64,000 nucleotides of DNA, taken from the NCBI RefSeq assembly GCF_008033445.1, contig NZ_VNKO01000009.1, positions 49,558-113,557 of the forward strand, in the 5' to 3' direction. The notes below the pieces were generated by a model. The model searched no databases, had not been told where the DNA came from, and worked only from the letters and a program-made list of their open reading frames with translations. Made by a program: the position numbers and the translations under genes. Within the stretch, counting starts at the first letter, position 1; each line of letters begins with the position of its first letter. This DNA comes from Vulcaniibacterium gelatinicum (GTDB taxonomy: Bacteria > Pseudomonadota > Gammaproteobacteria > Xanthomonadales > Xanthomonadaceae). Positions 62,385 to 64,000 of this stretch are shown in pieces.

Positions 62385-63230
62385 TCAGTGCAGTCGCGGC
62401 GCCTCCAGGCCCAGCTCCACCAGCCGCTCGTGCAGCGCCGTCGCGTCGGCCGCTTCCGGCACCAGCTCCAGATAGCGTGCCAGGTCCGCGCGCGCGCCGT
62501 GGCGGTGGCCGAGCTGCAGGTAGGCCAGGCCGCGTTCGCGCAGCGCCTCGTGTTCCGCCGGCGCCAGCTTCAGCATCCGGTCGGCGCAGCGTGCCGCGCG
62601 CTCCCAGTCCTCGCCTTCGGTGTACGCCGCGTGCAGGTTGCGCAGCACCCGCAGCAGGATCGCGCGGTGCGTGGCCGGGTGCAGGATGTGGCACAGCGCG
62701 CGGTCGTCCGGCGCCTGCCCGCCCAGGTGCGGTTGCGCGCGCCGGCGCAACTCCTCCACGTCCAGGGCGCGGCCGCGGTTGAACGGGTCCATCACCAGCA
62801 TCCCGTCGTCCACCGGCAGCCGCACCAGGAAATGGCCGGGGAACGACACCCCGTCCAGCGGCACGCCAAGCCGCCGCGCCACTTCCATCTGCACCAGCGC
62901 CAGCGAGATCGGGTTGCCGCGCCGCCGCTCGAACACCTCGTTCAGATAGCTGTTGCGCGGGTCGTAGTACTGCTCGTGGTCGCCGCTGTAGCCGAGCTCG
63001 TCGAACAGATGGCGGTTGATCGCCGCCATCTGCGCGGTCCGTTCCGCGATGCGCTCCACCAGCGGGCGCAGGTGTTCGACATGGCTGCGCGCGAGCGCGT
63101 CGTACAGGTCGGCATCGAGCGCGGGGTACTCGTCGCGCGCGATCAGCAGCGCCGTGGCCAGCAGCGGCACCGCATCGTCCCCGAGCGAGGCGAGCTCGTT
63201 CCAGTCCGGCAGCGGGAAACGCACGCGCAT
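62385..63230 (-). CDS. SirB1-like transglutaminase-fold/TPR protein
   Basis: A 281-residue protein of the SirB1/DUF1338-neighbour group with a transglutaminase-like N-terminal region ([29 protein letters not shown]) and a C-terminal helical repeat ([31 protein letters not shown]). The catalytic Cys of true transglutaminases is not evident. The ATG at 63230 starts [10 protein letters not shown]; an earlier in-frame start adds 12 basic residues. Function unknown. Confidence 0.85.
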   Translation of the reverse strand: MRVRFPLPDWNELASLGDDAVPLLATALLIARDEYPALDADLYDALARSHVEHLRPLVERIAERTAQMAAINRHLFDELGYSGDHEQYYDPRNSYLNEVFERRRGNPISLALVQMEVARRLGVPLDGVSFPGHFLVRLPVDDGMLVMDPFNRGRALDVEELRRRAQPHLGGQAPDDRALCHILHPATHRAILLRVLRNLHAAYTEGEDWERAARCADRMLKLAPAEHEALRERGLAYLQLGHRHGARADLARYLELVPEAADATALHERLVELGLEAPRLH

Positions 63231-63270
63231 GGGCGCCAGCCTGCGGGTACGGCCGCGCCGATGCAAGTGC

Positions 63271-63711
63271 TCAGTGCGGCGTGGCCACGCCGGGCCCGAG
63301 CCGCAATTGCATGCCGTTCGCCAGCCCCAGGCGCGCCGCCTCGCCGGCGTTCAGTTCGAGCACATAGCGTGCCGGCGCCTGGCTGGGATACGACGGGCAG
63401 CGATCGCCGAGCGTGCACGGCGGTACCTCGCGCTGCTGCGCCACCAGCCGCAGCTGCGCGTCGAAATACAGGATGTCCAGCGGGATTTTCGTGTTCTTCA
63501 TCCAGTACGCCAGTGGCTCCTCGCGCTCGTGGATGAACAGCATCCCGCGGCCGGGCTCCAGCCGGTCGCGGAACATCAGGCCCCGCGCCCGCTCGTCCGG
63601 GTCGTCGGCGACTTCCACGTAATAACGCTCGCCGGCCAGTTCGACCCACGGCTCCCGCGAGCTCGCGCAGCCGCTCGCCAGCAACGCACACAACACGATC
63701 CATCCACGCAT
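63271..63711 (-). CDS. DUF192-family lipoprotein
   Basis: A 146-residue protein with a lipoprotein signal (LASGC, Cys15) and a DUF192 domain: DPDERARGLMFRDRLE, GMLFIH, LAYWMKNTKIPLDILYFD and YVLELNAGEA. DUF192 proteins are small secreted or lipid-anchored beta-barrels of unknown function. The ATG at 63711 starts the signal peptide. It is divergent from the rRNA operon promoter. Confidence 0.92.
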   Translation of the reverse strand: MRGWIVLCALLASGCASSREPWVELAGERYYVEVADDPDERARGLMFRDRLEPGRGMLFIHEREEPLAYWMKNTKIPLDILYFDAQLRLVAQQREVPPCTLGDRCPSYPSQAPARYVLELNAGEAARLGLANGMQLRLGPGVATPH

Positions 63712-63891
63712 GCCGCACCTCCGCAAGGGATGAACACCATCGTTACACCACGCCACGCCTGCAAGCACCCCCTTCCCGAACGCCCCCGGCGCGTGCACAA
63801 TGCGCGCCCCTTGCCGACCGGCGTGCCGGGAGGCGGGGCGGCCGACCGGCGGGAGCGCCCTGAGCGGAGTGGTTTTTTTTGCGGCGGGGTG

Positions 63892-63919
63892 TTGACGATT
63901 CGGCGGAGGGCTGTATGAT
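63892..63919 (+). promoter_or_regulatory. rRNA operon promoter
   Basis: TTGACG (63892-63897), 16 bases, TATGAT (63914-63919). It is the strongest sigma-70 match in the window, preceded by a T-run that could act as UP element. Confidence 0.8.
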
Positions 63920-63983
63920 GTTGGGCTCCCTCGGGCACTGGCCTTGGGGGGCGGGAGGCGGCGCTGAGGCTGCTCCTGTTTGG

Positions 63984-63993
63984 ATCTTTGACA
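63984..63993 (+). promoter_or_regulatory. boxA antitermination element of the rrn leader
   Basis: ATCTTTGACA resembles boxA (TGCTCTTTAACA) and stands in the sequence TTTGACAGTGTGCG that precedes 16S rRNA genes in xanthomonads. NusB/NusE binding is expected. Confidence 0.7.
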
Positions 63994-64000
63994 GTGTGCG

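Larger units (their letters stand above)
63712..64000 (+). other. Regulatory region upstream of an rRNA operon
   Basis: 289 bases without a protein gene. An eight-T run (63873-63880) followed by a promoter and a leader with boxA identifies it as the start of an rrn operon; the 16S gene would begin beyond the right edge. Confidence 0.75.

Overview
The window is very GC-rich bacterial chromosome with dense, mostly housekeeping gene content. Gene content and order (aroQ-accB-accC-prmA-fis-purH, pcm-tolC next to waaA, thrABC beside thiC, a PPi-dependent phosphofructokinase near a K+-independent H+-pyrophosphatase, short adenylate kinase) point to the gammaproteobacterial family Lysobacteraceae/Xanthomonadaceae (Lysobacter/Luteimonas-like). 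The genus cannot be fixed from the sequence alone. There is no prophage, IS element, CRISPR array or tRNA gene. The accessory content is small palindromic repeats.

Layout. 1-8219 (minus): aroQ, accB, accC, two uncharacterised envelope genes, prmA, a DUF3426 zinc-ribbon protein, fis and the 5' part of purH. 8564-13652 (plus): a TonB-dependent receptor and a secreted S9 peptidase. 13722-17408 (minus): tlpA-like thioredoxin, dsbD, cutA, XRE regulator. 17409-19885: a hairpin-rich leader, a variant CIRCE and groES-groEL. 20242-28717: glnE, ELM1-like protein, rutE-like nitroreductase, yceI, pirin, zinc-finger protein, glycosyltransferase and O-antigen ligase. 28785-38374: LPS acyltransferase, waaA, tolC, pcm, and tetR divergent from an RND pump operon. 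38444-43390 (minus): thrL-thrA-thrB-thrC. 43483-47532 (plus): TPP riboswitch, thiC, a 57-residue membrane protein, an ion channel and a CPBP protease. 47587-53315: ppa, hppA, two secreted proteins and PPi-phosphofructokinase. 53431-60052: adk, mpl, LON-domain protein, DedA/PAP2 fusion, RIO-like kinase, SDR, VOC protein. 60084-63711: hemL, thiE, rubredoxin, SirB1-like protein, DUF192 lipoprotein. The last ~110 bases are the promoter and leader of an rRNA operon running out of the window on the plus strand.

Functional themes: fatty-acid and purine precursor supply, protein folding (GroESL, DsbD/TlpA), LPS assembly, drug efflux, threonine and thiamine synthesis under attenuator/riboswitch control, and an energy economy built on pyrophosphate.

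The most unusual observations are: (1) a ~44-bp palindromic repeat inserted in frame in purH, with two tandem copies between the TPP riboswitch and the thiC start; (2) a second repeat family that has supplied the C-terminal tail of ThiE and abuts the hemL start; (3) a CIRCE operator with compensatory changes in both arms upstream of groES, preceded by a multi-hairpin segment with its own terminator; (4) a promoter and intrinsic terminator inside the glnE leader; (5) a threonine-rich leader peptide with a competing hairpin upstream of thrA.
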